64,000 nucleotides of DNA from a virus: the IMG/VR virus record IMGVR_UViG_3300044712_000810, positions 1-64,000 of that record. One strand, written 5' to 3'. Positions 34,721 to 40,900 of the stretch are shown here, one piece after another. A program made the translations under genes and the position numbers. Each line of letters opens with the position of its first letter. Position 1 is the first letter of the stretch. The notes beneath the pieces were generated by a model. It saw only the letters and a list, made by a program, of their open reading frames with translations, was not told the DNA's origin and did not search any database.

Positions 34721-34906
34721 ATGGAAAATAAACAAGACCATGCAACAATCTCAATCGGATTTAATTCCGACGTAGAATTTTTTGTTATGAAAAACAATGG
34801 AAGAATACTAACAACACTTTCATCCAAAGACAACCATTTACTCAAAATTGAATTACCCGTCGAGGTAATGCGACAGTTAGTTGAAGAATACAAGCACTAC
34901 CTGTAG
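34721..34906 (+). CDS. Small hypothetical protein
   Basis: A 61-residue protein starting after TTTGGAGAATTC, directly behind tRNA-Asn. Family unknown. Confidence 0.6.
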   Translation: MENKQDHATISIGFNSDVEFFVMKNNGRILTTLSSKDNHLLKIELPVEVMRQLVEEYKHYL

Positions 34907-34927
34907 TACCAATTTTTTAATTTGATT

Positions 34928-35410
34928 ATGAACACATACATTATAGCAGATACACATTTTGGACATGCCAACATTATCAAATACTGTAATAGACCATTTA
35001 CCGATTTTATCGAAATGGACTATATCCTAAAACGAAACTGGAATTCAACAGTAGGAATTAATGATACTGTATGGCATCTTGGCGATTTTGCAATGTTACC
35101 AAAACAAAACATTCAACAGCTTATTCCTCAGCTTAATGGTAGGAAAAAAATAGTACTCGGAAATCATGATAGATATGAGAAACAATTCTATTTAGATTCC
35201 GGATTTGAAGAAGTATATGAACACAATGAAGTATTCTTTGAGAAGTACTCAATGTCTCATCATCCTCTCCCGAATCCTACGATCCTAAATATTCACGGTC
35301 ACGTTCACAATACAAGTTTCGACTTTAAAAGTGAATTGCACGTCTGTGTATGTGTCGAACTACATGATTACAAACCGATACTACTCAACAGTATAATACC
35401 GCAAATTTAA
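34928..35410 (+). CDS. Calcineurin-like metallophosphoesterase
   Basis: A 160-residue phosphoesterase with the family metal motifs: IADTHFGH (D-x-H), HLGDF (GD), VLGNHDRYE (GNHD), MSHHPLP (H) and NIHGHVHN (GHxH). The compact size and THFGH motif match phage and bacterial single-domain enzymes that act on nucleotides, 2',3'-cyclic phosphates or phosphoproteins. Exact substrate unknown. The ATG at 34928 has no good ribosome binding site; a TTG at 34922 in the same frame is possible. Confidence 0.85.
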   Translation: MNTYIIADTHFGHANIIKYCNRPFTDFIEMDYILKRNWNSTVGINDTVWHLGDFAMLPKQNIQQLIPQLNGRKKIVLGNHDRYEKQFYLDSGFEEVYEHNEVFFEKYSMSHHPLPNPTILNIHGHVHNTSFDFKSELHVCVCVELHDYKPILLNSIIPQI

Positions 35411-35452
35411 CATCGCGGTCATTATAGAATAAGAATATGGGAGATTGGATTT

Positions 35453-35653
35453 ATGGAAAGTGGTACAGTTAAGTGGTTTGATGAGAAGAAAGGTTACGGT
35501 TTTATTAGCAGCAATGGTGATGATCTATTCGTGCATTTCAGTGATATCCAAGCAAAGGGATTCAGAAAGCTCACAGAAGGTCAGGAAGTAAAGTTCAAAG
35601 TAGCTAAAGGACAAAACGGAAAGAAAAAGGCAGTCGAAGTAACTGCTGCTTAA
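35453..35653 (+). CDS. cspA: Cold-shock-domain protein
   Basis: A 66-residue CspA-type protein with RNA-binding motifs KGYGFIS (RNP1) and DLFVHFS (RNP2) after the start [11 protein letters not shown]. It would bind single-stranded RNA or DNA and melt mRNA structure, or act as an antiterminator. Ribosome binding site GGGAGATTGGATTT. Its presence near the RNA island may be relevant but is not proof of a link. Confidence 0.93.
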   Translation: MESGTVKWFDEKKGYGFISSNGDDLFVHFSDIQAKGFRKLTEGQEVKFKVAKGQNGKKKAVEVTAA

Positions 35654-35879
35654 TTTTAAGATTTACGGCCTTGATTAATTAAGATTCTAAAAATTTAAAA
35701 TGTCGTACCCAAATTATATTAAAAATGTCGTGCAAAAATTATAAATTATTTATTAGATAATTCTAACGATGGGACACTCGCTGTGTCCCATTTTTTAGTT
35801 TTTTTTTATTTTAATATTCAATTTACTCATATAGAAATATTATAATAGGCACTAACGCCTAAACATACAAGGAGGCATT
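35654..35879 (+). promoter_or_regulatory. Intergenic region: repeats, terminator, promoter box
   Basis: Contains AATGTCGTACCCAAATTAT (35699) and AATGTCGTGCAAAAATTAT (35727), related to repeats at 17.4 kb. A terminator (GGGACAC-TCGCT-GTGTCCC, 35771-35789, then TTTTTT) and a type B box CATATAGAAATATTATA (35828) follow. No ORF seen. Confidence 0.65.
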
Positions 35880-36317
35880 ATGAAACGCAAAGACAAAGAT
35901 GACTTGAGGCTCATCGTCAAAGACGGTGAGATACATGTGAACGCCGATCTGACCATCCGCATGTTCGACAGAACTCGCGGAGGAAAGGCTGATCCTCTGT
36001 TCCCGCTGTGCGATATCGCACACTGGCTGAACAAGAATCGGCACAGCACACCACAGTTAGCAAGAGCAATCGAACGACTGGCAGAAGATCATCGGTGCAA
36101 GTCCAAAGTGTTCTGTGACAAGAACACAATGGGCATGTACTGCACCAACCTCGCCGGTTTGAAGTTGTTGAATGCGACGGATCACAGCACCGAGGTTTTC
36201 AGTAATCTCCTGCTGAAGATGATGTTGCACTTCGACGCCGATTTCGCCGCGAACTTCAAAGCGGCTGCAGGCATCAACAACAACAAGAGCGGAAAAGTCG
36301 TGCAAATGGCCGGCTAA
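35880..36317 (+). CDS. G+C-rich hypothetical protein
   Basis: A 145-residue protein with G+C-ending codons, flanked by a type B promoter box and a terminator as a single-gene unit. Sequence features: an N-terminal strand-rich part (RLIVKDGEIHVNADLTIRMFD), then helices. Central HWLNKNRHSTPQLARAIERL could be a DNA-binding helix pair. Family not recognised. Ribosome binding site AAGGAGGCATT. Its codon use suggests a highly expressed or recently acquired gene. Confidence 0.7.
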   Translation: MKRKDKDDLRLIVKDGEIHVNADLTIRMFDRTRGGKADPLFPLCDIAHWLNKNRHSTPQLARAIERLAEDHRCKSKVFCDKNTMGMYCTNLAGLKLLNATDHSTEVFSNLLLKMMLHFDADFAANFKAAAGINNNKSGKVVQMAG

Positions 36318-36321
36318 CAAG

Positions 36322-36345
36322 CGGGGGCTTCGGCCCCCGTTTCTA
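36322..36345 (+). terminator. Hairpin terminator
   Basis: CGGGGGC-TTCG-GCCCCCG followed by TTTC; short T run. Confidence 0.75.
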
Positions 36346-36361
36346 CTCATAGGAGAAACAT

Positions 36362-37174
36362 ATGGAAATGCCTTCTGAAGTACAAGACATGGTTGACAAT
36401 CTTCTTAAATTCGATGGCATTGACATTGCCGAAAGGATAACTGGAAAAACATGCAACAACGATGAAGCAACCGAAGCACTTGGTGTTGCATTATCAATTG
36501 AACATAACCATCACAAGAACGAACAACTGAAAAAAATCAATGATACCTACATGGGTATTTCATTTGATGATTTTTTAATAATTGCTAAAAATCTCGGATT
36601 CGAAGCAATCTATGAATACGAATTCGAGTACACATCGCAAGAATACGAGTTCCGCGATGAAAAACAAATCGAGATGTTCAATTACGAACACTCGATACTC
36701 TTGATCGCCAACAGTTTCAGTGGACGGTTAAACCGCGCTGAGATGTATTACAACTGGAAGCCACATGTTTTAAAAGGTACTTTCGGAATTGCGTCGTCCG
36801 GCGGAATGATTTCCAAATACAAAGTGCCACAACACTTAATTGACTTGGATCTCAAAGAAGAAACATACAAATATTTCCGTGGCTATATGCCATGGGATAT
36901 CTGGTGCGGGCATCATGATGTTCGCGAAGCATTTATGTTCAAATTTAACAGATTGCTCGAACATGGTAAGTTTGTCAAGTTATGGTTGGAAAAACCATTT
37001 CTATGGCTTCATGACTATGTCGAACAAACAATATTTGCAGGTTCATATTCAAATGAAAGTGAATACCTGCGTAATAAACTAACACAGATCAATCACATTG
37101 ATCACTGGCCGGATGAAGTTAAGATGAGAGTTATTCCAATAGTCGATCAACGCGACTATTTTCGTCAAGTGTAA
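36362..37174 (+). CDS. Hypothetical protein
   Basis: A 270-residue acidic protein rich in aromatic residues (many Tyr, Phe and Trp) of unknown family. Ribosome binding site AGGAGAAACAT. Codon use is intermediate between the A+T-rich and G+C-rich genes. It lies directly upstream of the rsr unit and is closed by a terminator. Confidence 0.7.
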   Translation: MEMPSEVQDMVDNLLKFDGIDIAERITGKTCNNDEATEALGVALSIEHNHHKNEQLKKINDTYMGISFDDFLIIAKNLGFEAIYEYEFEYTSQEYEFRDEKQIEMFNYEHSILLIANSFSGRLNRAEMYYNWKPHVLKGTFGIASSGGMISKYKVPQHLIDLDLKEETYKYFRGYMPWDIWCGHHDVREAFMFKFNRLLEHGKFVKLWLEKPFLWLHDYVEQTIFAGSYSNESEYLRNKLTQINHIDHWPDEVKMRVIPIVDQRDYFRQV

Positions 37175-37183
37175 CACAAGAAT

Positions 37184-37207
37184 GGGGGTGGAAACACCCC
37201 CATTTTT
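37184..37207 (+). terminator. Rho-independent terminator
   Basis: GGGGGTG-GAAA-CACCCCC followed by ATTTTT. Confidence 0.85.
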
Positions 37208-37222
37208 AATATTCTCTTTTTT

Positions 37223-37237
37223 CATATAGAAATAATA
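37223..37237 (+). promoter_or_regulatory. Putative promoter, type B box (rsr unit)
   Basis: CATATAGAAATAATA preceded by TTCTCTTTTTT; the only promoter-like box seen before the rsr and RNA-element region. Confidence 0.6.
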
Positions 37238-37244
37238 CCAATGC

Positions 37245-37359
37245 GCGAGTAACCGTGTCGCCAACTTTTGGTTACATGCGTAAACCATTGATGTGCAAAC
37301 ATCGATGGTTTTATTGCACAGTCCTCCTGTTTAATTTTAACAACCTTTGGGAGGTTTAA
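37245..37359 (+). promoter_or_regulatory. Structured 5' leader of the rsr gene
   Basis: About 115 bases of leader. A 12-bp hairpin AACCATTGATGT/ACATCGATGGTT is capped by a GCAA tetraloop (37283-37310), and GTAACC/GGTTAC form another stem upstream. CCTCC at about 37322 is complementary to the GGAGG ribosome binding site. Near the start codon AACCT/AGGTT pair around the GGGAGG sequence. This looks like a translational control leader, possibly bound by Rsr itself. Confidence 0.45.
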
Positions 37360-38982
37360 ATGAAGAAAGTCGTAAAATCAGTGGAAAAGGCAATTTACAA
37401 AAACCCAACAGCGACAGCAGACACTGTCAACAAACACGGCACAAAAGCTTGGACTCAGTCCGATAGCACTCGTGTCGATCAGATCATGATGACAGGTACA
37501 TTTGGAAACTCGTTCTACGCCTCCGGCGACGAACTTGTGAAAGATGCTATCGAAGTCATCGAACGCGTGGCAAAGAAAGATCCTGCGCTGCTTGCATCAA
37601 CCATCGTGAAGGGTCGTAATGACGGCTTCATCAGAACTGCACCGTTAATCGGTCTAACAGTTCTATCGATGCACGCTCCAGCTGAATTTCGTAAAATCTT
37701 CAACGATACCGTGAAAACCGGTAACGACCTTGAAGACTTCATGAAGTTCGCATCAACCATGCGTAAAGGATTCGGAACTGCAATCAAGAAAGCTATGTGG
37801 GGATGGCTGTTTGAAAAGGTAACACCTTTCTACGCAACCAAATACACAAAGCAAATCGCGAACGCAATTTCCGTTTCGCATCCAAGAACACTCGATCCTA
37901 TCTTCGATTACATCATGCAGCACACTGCTGGTAAATCGAGAAACTATGCGGCTGCTCTCAAAAAGTATCCTGCCCTTCGTGGTATGGAAGAAGCAAAGGT
38001 AGCAGTTCAAAACAAAGACTGGAAGAAAGCCCAGAAACTAATCGACGAGCACAGACTCGATCCGACTACTTTTCTTGGCATGGGAACAATGACAAAAGAT
38101 GTGTGGAAATCACTTTCTGCACAATTTGGTGTCATGGCATATCTCAAATACCTTAACAAGATCGTCCGCGAGGATGCTCTTGATCCTAAGGTAATGAGAG
38201 AAAAGCTAAAACCTGAAGTCCTGAACAAGGCAAAGGTTTTCCCATTCCGTCTTTACATCGCAAGAGAAAACATCCAGAACGCAACAGTTCGTGATCATCT
38301 CGCCCAAGTCCTCGACGACTACGGCAAGATTTACAACTGGGAATCTTGGGGTGACAAGCAATTTGTCATCGCACCAGACGTTTCTGGATCAATGGTTCAA
38401 GCTGTACGTGGATCTAAACTAACTCCAGCCACAGTTGCTGGTATGTTCAGTGGATTCCTGTACAAATTCATTCCAGGAAGTATTCTTCTTCCTTGGAGCA
38501 CTGAAGTTCGTCCGAACCTCGTGCGTCCTCGTCAGGACTCTGTTCTGACACATATCGAAAGTATTGCCCGTGCAAACGGCGGTGGAACAGCAATGGCTTC
38601 ACCGATCGATCACATGATCCGCAATAAGATCAAGTGTGACTACTTCATCGGAATCACCGATTCTGAAGAATGGTCTGCACCTGTGACCAGATATGCTTGG
38701 GGCGGACGTAGATCCGATGAAAGACAGTGGATTGATGCTTGGACTGAATACAGAAATAAAGTCAACAAGAATGCGAAAGCAATTCTTCTTCGTGTGGATG
38801 GATACCCAACACAGCCATTCGATGACAAAACAGCTAAAGAAAATGGAATTTACCAGATCTTCGGTTGGTCCGACAACGTACTCAAATACGTTGATTACGT
38901 GATCAATTCTGAAAAATATGTGGTAAAAGAAAAAGAAAAGAAAGTTGAAAAACTTGATAAATATGTAACTATCGAAAGATAG
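37360..38982 (+). CDS. rsr: Ro60 orthologue (Rsr): TROVE plus vWA domain RNA-binding protein
   Basis: A 540-residue Ro60/Rsr-type protein. The N-terminal TROVE module (about 20-320) has the family-like GNSFYASGDELVKDAIEVIE and helical HEAT-like repeats. The C-terminal von Willebrand A domain has a complete MIDAS site: D340-x-S342-x-S344 (APDVSGSM), T410 (GGGTAM) and D434 (GITDSEE). Ro60 proteins form rings that bind misfolded RNAs and Y RNAs; bacterial Rsr works with PNPase and is often encoded beside Y RNA and RtcB genes. Here an array of structured RNA elements, some tRNA-like, follows at once and rtcB lies 3.5 kb downstream. Codon use is fairly G+C-rich. Confidence 0.88.
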   Translation: MKKVVKSVEKAIYKNPTATADTVNKHGTKAWTQSDSTRVDQIMMTGTFGNSFYASGDELVKDAIEVIERVAKKDPALLASTIVKGRNDGFIRTAPLIGLTVLSMHAPAEFRKIFNDTVKTGNDLEDFMKFASTMRKGFGTAIKKAMWGWLFEKVTPFYATKYTKQIANAISVSHPRTLDPIFDYIMQHTAGKSRNYAAALKKYPALRGMEEAKVAVQNKDWKKAQKLIDEHRLDPTTFLGMGTMTKDVWKSLSAQFGVMAYLKYLNKIVREDALDPKVMREKLKPEVLNKAKVFPFRLYIARENIQNATVRDHLAQVLDDYGKIYNWESWGDKQFVIAPDVSGSMVQAVRGSKLTPATVAGMFSGFLYKFIPGSILLPWSTEVRPNLVRPRQDSVLTHIESIARANGGGTAMASPIDHMIRNKIKCDYFIGITDSEEWSAPVTRYAWGGRRSDERQWIDAWTEYRNKVNKNAKAILLRVDGYPTQPFDDKTAKENGIYQIFGWSDNVLKYVDYVINSEKYVVKEKEKKVEKLDKYVTIER

Positions 38983-38988
38983 TTTTCA

Positions 38989-39012
38989 GGTGGGAGTTAT
39001 TACACTCCCACC
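38989..39012 (+). terminator. Hairpin after rsr, no T run
   Basis: GGTGGGAGT/ACTCCCACC, 9-bp stem with loop TATTAC, 7 bases after the rsr stop codon. The missing T run means transcription may continue into the RNA array; it may instead be a processing or stability hairpin. Confidence 0.6.
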
Positions 39013-39032
39013 AACTACAAATTTCTAAATTT

Positions 39033-39099
39033 GCAAGGTATCAGTAATAAGTTTCAACGCACTGTTAAAGCCAAAAAGGCTTATTACATTAGTCCTTGC
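39033..39099 (+). ncRNA. Y-like RNA element E1
   Basis: First of ten related elements. Outer stem GCAAGG/CCTTGC, internal loop TATCA opposite ATTAGT, inner stem GTAATAAG/CTTATTAC, conserved TTCAACG after the inner 5' strand, short variable insert. Flanked by TT upstream and GCTT downstream. Described as Y-like because it follows the Ro60 gene; no match to a known RNA family is claimed. Confidence 0.7.
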
Positions 39100-39115
39100 G
39101 CTTCTTTCAAATTTT

Positions 39116-39338
39116 GGAAGGTATCAGAAAAACGTTCAACGCACATGAAATGCACCCGAGTTAACACTCGTGTAGGTTCGAGTCCTACCCTTGGCACCAA
39201 TCATGGGGACCATCTAGAGAGAAAGTCGAAAGACCGCTTCAAAAGATAGCAATTAAATTTGCAGGTACCCTCCAAATTTTGCCGAGGTGGCGGAATTGGT
39301 AGACGCAGGTAAAAACAATGTTTTTCATCAGTCCTTCC
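39116..39338 (+). ncRNA. Y-like RNA element E2 with permuted tRNA-like insert
   Basis: Outer stem GGAAGG/CCTTCC, internal loop TATCA opposite ATCAGT, inner stem GAAAAAC (39127)/GTTTTTC (39320), TTCAACG at 39135. The insert is a circularly permuted tRNA-like sequence of 170 bases including an 81-base spacer, annotated separately. AAAAACAAT separates its end from the inner stem, exactly as in E5. Confidence 0.75.
39141..39310 (+). tRNA. Circularly permuted tRNA-Leu-like gene (3' half first)
   Basis: The 3' half (39141-39199) has a long variable arm (CGAG/CTCG stem), T-arm GTAGG-TTCGAGT-CCTAC, acceptor strand CCTTGGC, discriminator A and encoded CCA. The 5' half (39281-39310) follows 81 bases later and starts GCCGAGG, pairing with CCTTGGC, then a D-arm (GCGG...GACGC) and AGGT. 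Joining AGGT to GCACATG restores an anticodon-like stem GGTGCA/TGCACC with loop CATGAAA. Acceptor and long variable arm look like tRNA-Leu, but no Leu anticodon is present and position 33 would be A, so it may be a tRNA mimic. Confidence 0.72.
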
Positions 39339-39347
39339 GACTTATTT

Positions 39348-39425
39348 TGTGGAGTAGAGTAGTCTGGTCTAACTCGTAGGTCTCATAAGCCTAGTACACA
39401 GGTTCAAATCCTGTCTCCGCAACCA
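39348..39425 (+). tRNA. tRNA with CAU anticodon (Met, or Ile2)
   Basis: 78-nt cloverleaf: acceptor TGTGGAG/CTCCGCA, anticodon stem TAGGT/GCCTA with loop CTCATAA, T-arm ACAGG-TTCAAAT-CCTGT, discriminator A, encoded CCA. The CAU anticodon could be elongator Met or, if modified to lysidine, Ile. Lies 9 bases after element E2. Confidence 0.88.
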
Positions 39426-39430
39426 CTTTT

Positions 39431-39522
39431 GAAAGGTAATCCGACAAGATTCAACGTTACCATTATACGTCTATCGGGCAACTCGACGCCCGATCGAAAC
39501 CGTCTTGTCATCTAGTCCTTTC
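39431..39522 (+). ncRNA. Y-like RNA element E3
   Basis: Outer stem GAAAGG/CCTTTC, internal loop TAATCC opposite ATCTAGT, inner stem GACAAGA/TCTTGTC, conserved TTCAACG. The insert carries its own 7-bp hairpin ATCGGGC/GCCCGAT. No tRNA similarity. Confidence 0.7.
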
Positions 39523-39530
39523 ACCCTTTT

Positions 39531-39591
39531 GCAAGGTAAATGAATCTGGATTCAACGGAAAACTGAAAACACCAGATTTAACAGTCCTTGC
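39531..39591 (+). ncRNA. Y-like RNA element E4
   Basis: Shortest copy (61 bases). Outer stem GCAAGG/CCTTGC, inner stem AATCTGG/CCAGATT, conserved TTCAACG and AGTCC, insert only about 16 bases. Confidence 0.7.
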
Positions 39592-39614
39592 ACTTAAAAT
39601 TTCTCACAACTTTT

Positions 39615-39755
39615 GAGAGGTAACCCCGAGTAGGTTCAACGCTATATGGAAGCCGGTGTCATCGGTTCGAATCCGATCTCCTCCATCACAAATCTTTTGG
39701 GGGAGTAGCTCAGTCTGGTAGAGCACGAAAAACAATCTGCTCAATTAGTCCTCTC
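39615..39755 (+). ncRNA. Y-like RNA element E5 with permuted tRNA-like insert
   Basis: Outer stem GAGAGG/CCTCTC, internal loop TAACCCC opposite AATTAGT, inner stem GAGTAG (39628)/CTGCTC (39737), TTCAACG at 39635. The insert is a permuted tRNA-like domain; AAAAACAAT (39728) precedes the inner 3' strand as in E2. Confidence 0.75.
39641..39727 (+). tRNA. Circularly permuted tRNA-like gene (3' half first), identity unclear
   Basis: The 3' half (39641-39685) has T-arm ATCGG-TTCGAAT-CCGAT, acceptor strand CTCCTCC and discriminator A, then TCA instead of CCA. After 13 bases the 5' half (39699-39727) starts GGGGGAG, pairing with CTCCTCC (one G-U), then TA and D-arm GCTC...GAGC. Joining CACG to GCTATATGG gives a perfect anticodon-like stem CGGCT/AGCCG with 7-base loop ATATGGA. 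The triplet in anticodon position (ATG) would be unusual, so amino-acid identity is left open; a tRNA mimic is possible. Confidence 0.7.
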
Positions 39756-39771
39756 AACTTTTAAAAATTTT

Positions 39772-39846
39772 GGTCTAGTAGCTTAATGGTAGAGCACCTG
39801 CCTGTCGAGCAGCAAGATGTCGGTTCAAATCCGATCTAGATCGCCA
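39772..39846 (+). tRNA. tRNA-Asp (GUC)
   Basis: 75-nt cloverleaf: acceptor GGTCTAG/CTAGATC, D-arm GCTT...GAGC, anticodon loop CTGTCGA (GTC), T-arm loop TTCAAAT, discriminator G typical of Asp, encoded CCA. One C-C mismatch at the top of the anticodon stem. Confidence 0.9.
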
Positions 39847-39852
39847 TCTTTT

Positions 39853-39969
39853 GCAAGGTAACCCCGTGTGGTTTCAACGGAAACTAACAAGTCATCAAAA
39901 CTGGTTACAGTAGGATTCGAAGCCTACAACACCTTCGGGTGAAACGAGCCACACAAACCATGTCCTTGC
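39853..39969 (+). ncRNA. Y-like RNA element E6
   Basis: Outer stem GCAAGG/CCTTGC, inner stem GTGTGG/CCACAC, TTCAACG, 3' core ends ATGTCC rather than AGTCC. The insert has a T-arm-like hairpin GTAGG/CCTAC with ATTCGAAG between and a CACC-TTCG-GGTG hairpin, but no matching D-arm or acceptor strands, so it is not called a tRNA. Confidence 0.65.
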
Positions 39970-39981
39970 ACTTAAAATTTT

Positions 39982-40067
39982 GGGGATGTTACACAAGCGG
40001 CAACGTGACCTGGCTGTAACCCAGGTGCCTTCGGGCTTCAGAGGTTCGAGTCCTCTCTTCCCCACCA
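39982..40067 (+). tRNA. tRNA-Tyr (GUA)
   Basis: 86-nt cloverleaf with long variable arm (TGCCTTCGGGCTTC): acceptor GGGGATG/CTTCCCC with one T-T mismatch, anticodon loop CTGTAAC in stem CCTGG/CCAGG, T-arm AGAGG-TTCGAGT-CCTCT, discriminator A, encoded CCA. Confidence 0.92.
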
Positions 40068-40085
40068 TTATAATTTGGAGATATT

Positions 40086-40481
40086 ATGTTTGATTTCAAT
40101 AAATGCGACAATCCAAAAAAGCAAGGTAATATTGGAATTGGTATCGCAATCGCATGGTTCGTAAAAAATGGTTGTACCGTATCTATTCCATTAACAGATT
40201 GTCAAGAATATGATCTTGTCATCGATGATATTAATGGAAAATTATACAAAGTTCAAGTTAAAACTACAACATTTAAAGAATTTAATACTTATAAAATTAA
40301 CTTAAAAACCTGTGGTGGCAATCAAAGTTTTAATACAATTAAAAAATTCGATAAAACGAAAGTAGATTTATTATTCATTGTTACCTGTGAAGGTGATATG
40401 TATTTAATTCCAACAAATAAAATAACACAAACAAATTGTTTAAAACTTGGTGAAAAATATCAAGACTGTAAAGTTACTTAA
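40086..40481 (+). CDS. PD-(D/E)XK homing endonuclease, I-Ssp6803I-like
   Basis: A 131-residue protein with the I-Ssp6803I-type core: GNIGIGIAIAWFVKNGCTVSIPL (helix then strand), YDLVIDD (catalytic D about 44) and VQVKTTT (Q-x-K, about 57-61). I-Ssp6803I is a tetrameric homing endonuclease of a tRNA-fMet group I intron, so a relative inside a tRNA and structured-RNA array is telling. Ribosome binding site TTTGGAGATATT. It may have helped spread or rearrange the array. An A+T-rich insert between elements E6/tRNA-Tyr and E7. Confidence 0.75.
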   Translation: MFDFNKCDNPKKQGNIGIGIAIAWFVKNGCTVSIPLTDCQEYDLVIDDINGKLYKVQVKTTTFKEFNTYKINLKTCGGNQSFNTIKKFDKTKVDLLFIVTCEGDMYLIPTNKITQTNCLKLGEKYQDCKVT

Positions 40482-40496
40482 AATTTCCACTTATTT

Positions 40497-40575
40497 GAAG
40501 GGTAAACCGACAAGTTTCAACGCTCATAACGTATTCGCGCCATCTTGCGAATCTAACTTGTCACGCAGTCCCTTC
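40497..40575 (+). ncRNA. Y-like RNA element E7
   Basis: Outer stem GAAGGG/CCCTTC, inner stem GACAAGT/ACTTGTC, conserved TTCAACG and AGTCC. The insert includes a short TTCGCG.../...CGCGAA-like hairpin but no tRNA parts. Confidence 0.7.
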
Positions 40576-40584
40576 AACTTTTTT

Positions 40585-40653
40585 GTGAGGTATCAGTAAT
40601 AAGTTTCAACGCCCCTTGCACGAGCCTAAAACGCTTATTACACAAGTCCTCAC
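40585..40653 (+). ncRNA. Y-like RNA element E8
   Basis: Outer stem GTGAGG/CCTCAC; inner stem GTAATAAG/CTTATTAC and loop TATCA are identical to E1 although outer stem and insert differ. TTCAACG and AGTCC conserved. Confidence 0.7.
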
Positions 40654-40672
40654 ATTTAAATTTCCAAATTTT

Positions 40673-40804
40673 GGAAGGTATCAAGAAACATCCAACGTTA
40701 ACTCCAAACCGGGGGTTATGGTTCAAGTCCATACATTTTGCCAAATAAGGCAGTGTAATGTAATGTAGCATACCGGTTCAACGCAGTTTCTTAAAAGTCC
40801 TTCC
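40673..40804 (+). ncRNA. Y-like RNA element E9 with degenerate permuted tRNA-like insert
   Basis: Outer stem GGAAGG/CCTTCC, inner stem AGAAAC/GTTTCT, 5' core motif ATCCAACG (variant of TTCAACG) and a TTCAACG copy on the 3' side. The insert has a T-arm TATGG-TTCAAGT-CCATA followed by a D-arm-like GTGTAATG...TAGCAT and ACCGG, again 3' half first, with CCGG complementary to AACCGG. Acceptor strands do not pair well, so the tRNA-like part is probably decayed. Confidence 0.6.
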
Positions 40805-40813
40805 ACATTTTTT

Positions 40814-40879
40814 GCGAGGTATTCTTCCAGGATTCAACGATCCTCTAAATCGAAAACGACCCTGGATATCAGTCCTCGC
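40814..40879 (+). ncRNA. Y-like RNA element E10
   Basis: Outer stem GCGAGG/CCTCGC, inner stem CCAGG/CCTGG, conserved TTCAACG and AGTCC. Last copy, 21 bases before the small zinc-protein gene at 40901. Confidence 0.7.
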
Positions 40880-40900
40880 GACTTTTTTAAGGAGAACCAC

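Noticed and set aside
39853-39969. A fourth permuted tRNA in E6
   Set aside because: Only a T-arm-like hairpin is present; there is no D-arm and no pair of acceptor strands.
39033-40879. The array as a CRISPR
   Set aside because: The constant parts are split around variable stems and inserts of unequal length, with covarying pairs, tRNA genes between copies and no cas genes; not repeat-spacer structure.
39033-40879. The elements as group I introns, because TTCAACG and AGTCC resemble the R and S core segments
   Set aside because: Copies are as short as 61 bases and lack P3-P8, the P and Q segments and the ACTA/TAGT pairing that should follow; resemblance is too short to count.
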